Source of the DNA: Cordylochernes scorpioides
Lineage: Eukaryota; Arthropoda; Arachnida; Pseudoscorpiones; Chernetidae
DNA: 64,000 nucleotides
NCBI GenBank assembly: GCA_030710605.1
Contig: CP092868.1
Coordinates: forward strand, 30,693,363-30,757,362
Direction of reading: 5' to 3'
Made by a program: the position numbers and the translations under genes. Below, one piece after another: positions 63,335 through 64,000 of the stretch. Numbering within the stretch: the stretch's first letter is position 1; each line of letters starts with the position of its first letter. The notes below the pieces were generated by a model. The model had not been told where the DNA came from. It searched no databases and worked only from the letters and a program-made list of their open reading frames with translations.

Positions 63335-64000
63335 AAATGGCTGCCTCTAACATGAGGAACAAACGCCTTGTGTAGCCGCTCCTAGCCGCTCTAGACAGCC
63401 CTGTTATCAGCTGTGTGATACATACACCTGTCTATACAGACCACCCTGTCTATAGCGACCACCCAAGACAACGTTTTTAAAATATATTCGCACTCGGGTA
63501 AAACCCGGGCGTTGCCCGGGCCATTCGTCTAGTAATATATAACTCTACACACATTCTCTCCGATAGATGGCGCCAGCCATCAGCGACATTTAGTTACACG
63601 ATTGGTAGATGCCTTTTTCTTAATTTACTAACCTGATCCCAGTACAATTTCACTTTTGTACTATTCTTTCCCAATATATTGTTTGTTTTAAACAGATAAG
63701 ATGATTGTTTTCAACTAAACCTAAATTCAAAAGGATTGTTAAACTATGAATTGATATGAAAAAGCATTTTCTTGCAATTTAAATGAGCATATGAATATAG
63801 TAGATCTTCATATATCGGAATAAATATGAACTAAAGGTTGATTTTTTTCATTTCATTCTTGAAAAAGGTCCAAAATACTCTTTATTGATTCATACACGCT
63901 GAAGAGAGTCATCAGCCTAAAAAAACGTTCGTAGTTGGCCAAAGACCATCTTTCTTGTTTGTTTTTTGTTCTCCGAAACATGAACATGTTAAGAACTATC
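63335..64000. repeat. Dispersed repeat D, copy 2
   Basis: Matches 46655-47445 and, at its left end, 48016-48070. It runs off the window edge. Confidence 0.8.

Overview
The window is eukaryotic, AT-rich and dominated by mobile elements. It holds several lineages of Ty3/Gypsy and Copia LTR retrotransposons, Jockey/I-type LINEs, Penelope-like (PLE) debris with hammerhead-ribozyme motifs, hAT and pogo/Tigger-type MITEs, and long tandem arrays. The mix suggests an arthropod, with a chelicerate such as a spider as my best guess. No sequence here proves the species.

Left part (1-11.9 kb) is a three-level nest. A degenerate minus-strand Gypsy (Gypsy-2, tRNA-Trp-type primer site) is broken by a minus-strand Copia, which is broken by an intact plus-strand Gypsy (Gypsy-1, tRNA-Ser-type primer site). 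From 12.8 to 20.7 kb there are 5'-truncated LINE insertions with visible target-site duplications (TSDs), an inverted-repeat element carrying hammerhead motifs, a solo LTR, and a degenerate minus-strand Gypsy (Gypsy-4) that itself carries a LINE insertion.

The 20.7-29.7 kb part is richest in candidate host genes. Two intronless, tandem, plus-strand paralogues (21.1 and 25.3 kb) encode secreted or type I membrane proteins with ten conserved cysteines. A 75-codon ORF at 28.0 kb has a decayed paralogue 0.5 kb upstream. A GC-rich exon at 29.1 kb encodes a Pol-beta-type nucleotidyltransferase domain (TUT/PAP family). Penelope reverse transcriptase and GIY-YIG relics lie just upstream of the two cysteine-rich genes.

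From 31 to 41.8 kb, a hAT transposase start is cut by a young, intact Gypsy (Gypsy-3). Its 325-bp LTRs differ at two sites, its gag starts inside the LTR, and gag and pol join at a canonical -1 frameshift site. A nearly full-length minus-strand LINE follows.

The right half (42-64 kb) is mainly tandem arrays (two with a 147-bp period), tailed palindromes, MITEs, solo LTRs in (AT)n tracts, a fragment of an endonuclease/exonuclease/phosphatase domain, tRNA-like sequences, and a large dispersed repeat present twice.

The most coherent unusual signal is a set of short non-autonomous elements made of a palindrome plus a one-sided tail of about 30-45 nt, flanked by 8-13 bp duplications. Several carry hammerhead-type cores in both arms. 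Gypsy-3's expression strategy and the cysteine-rich gene pair come next.
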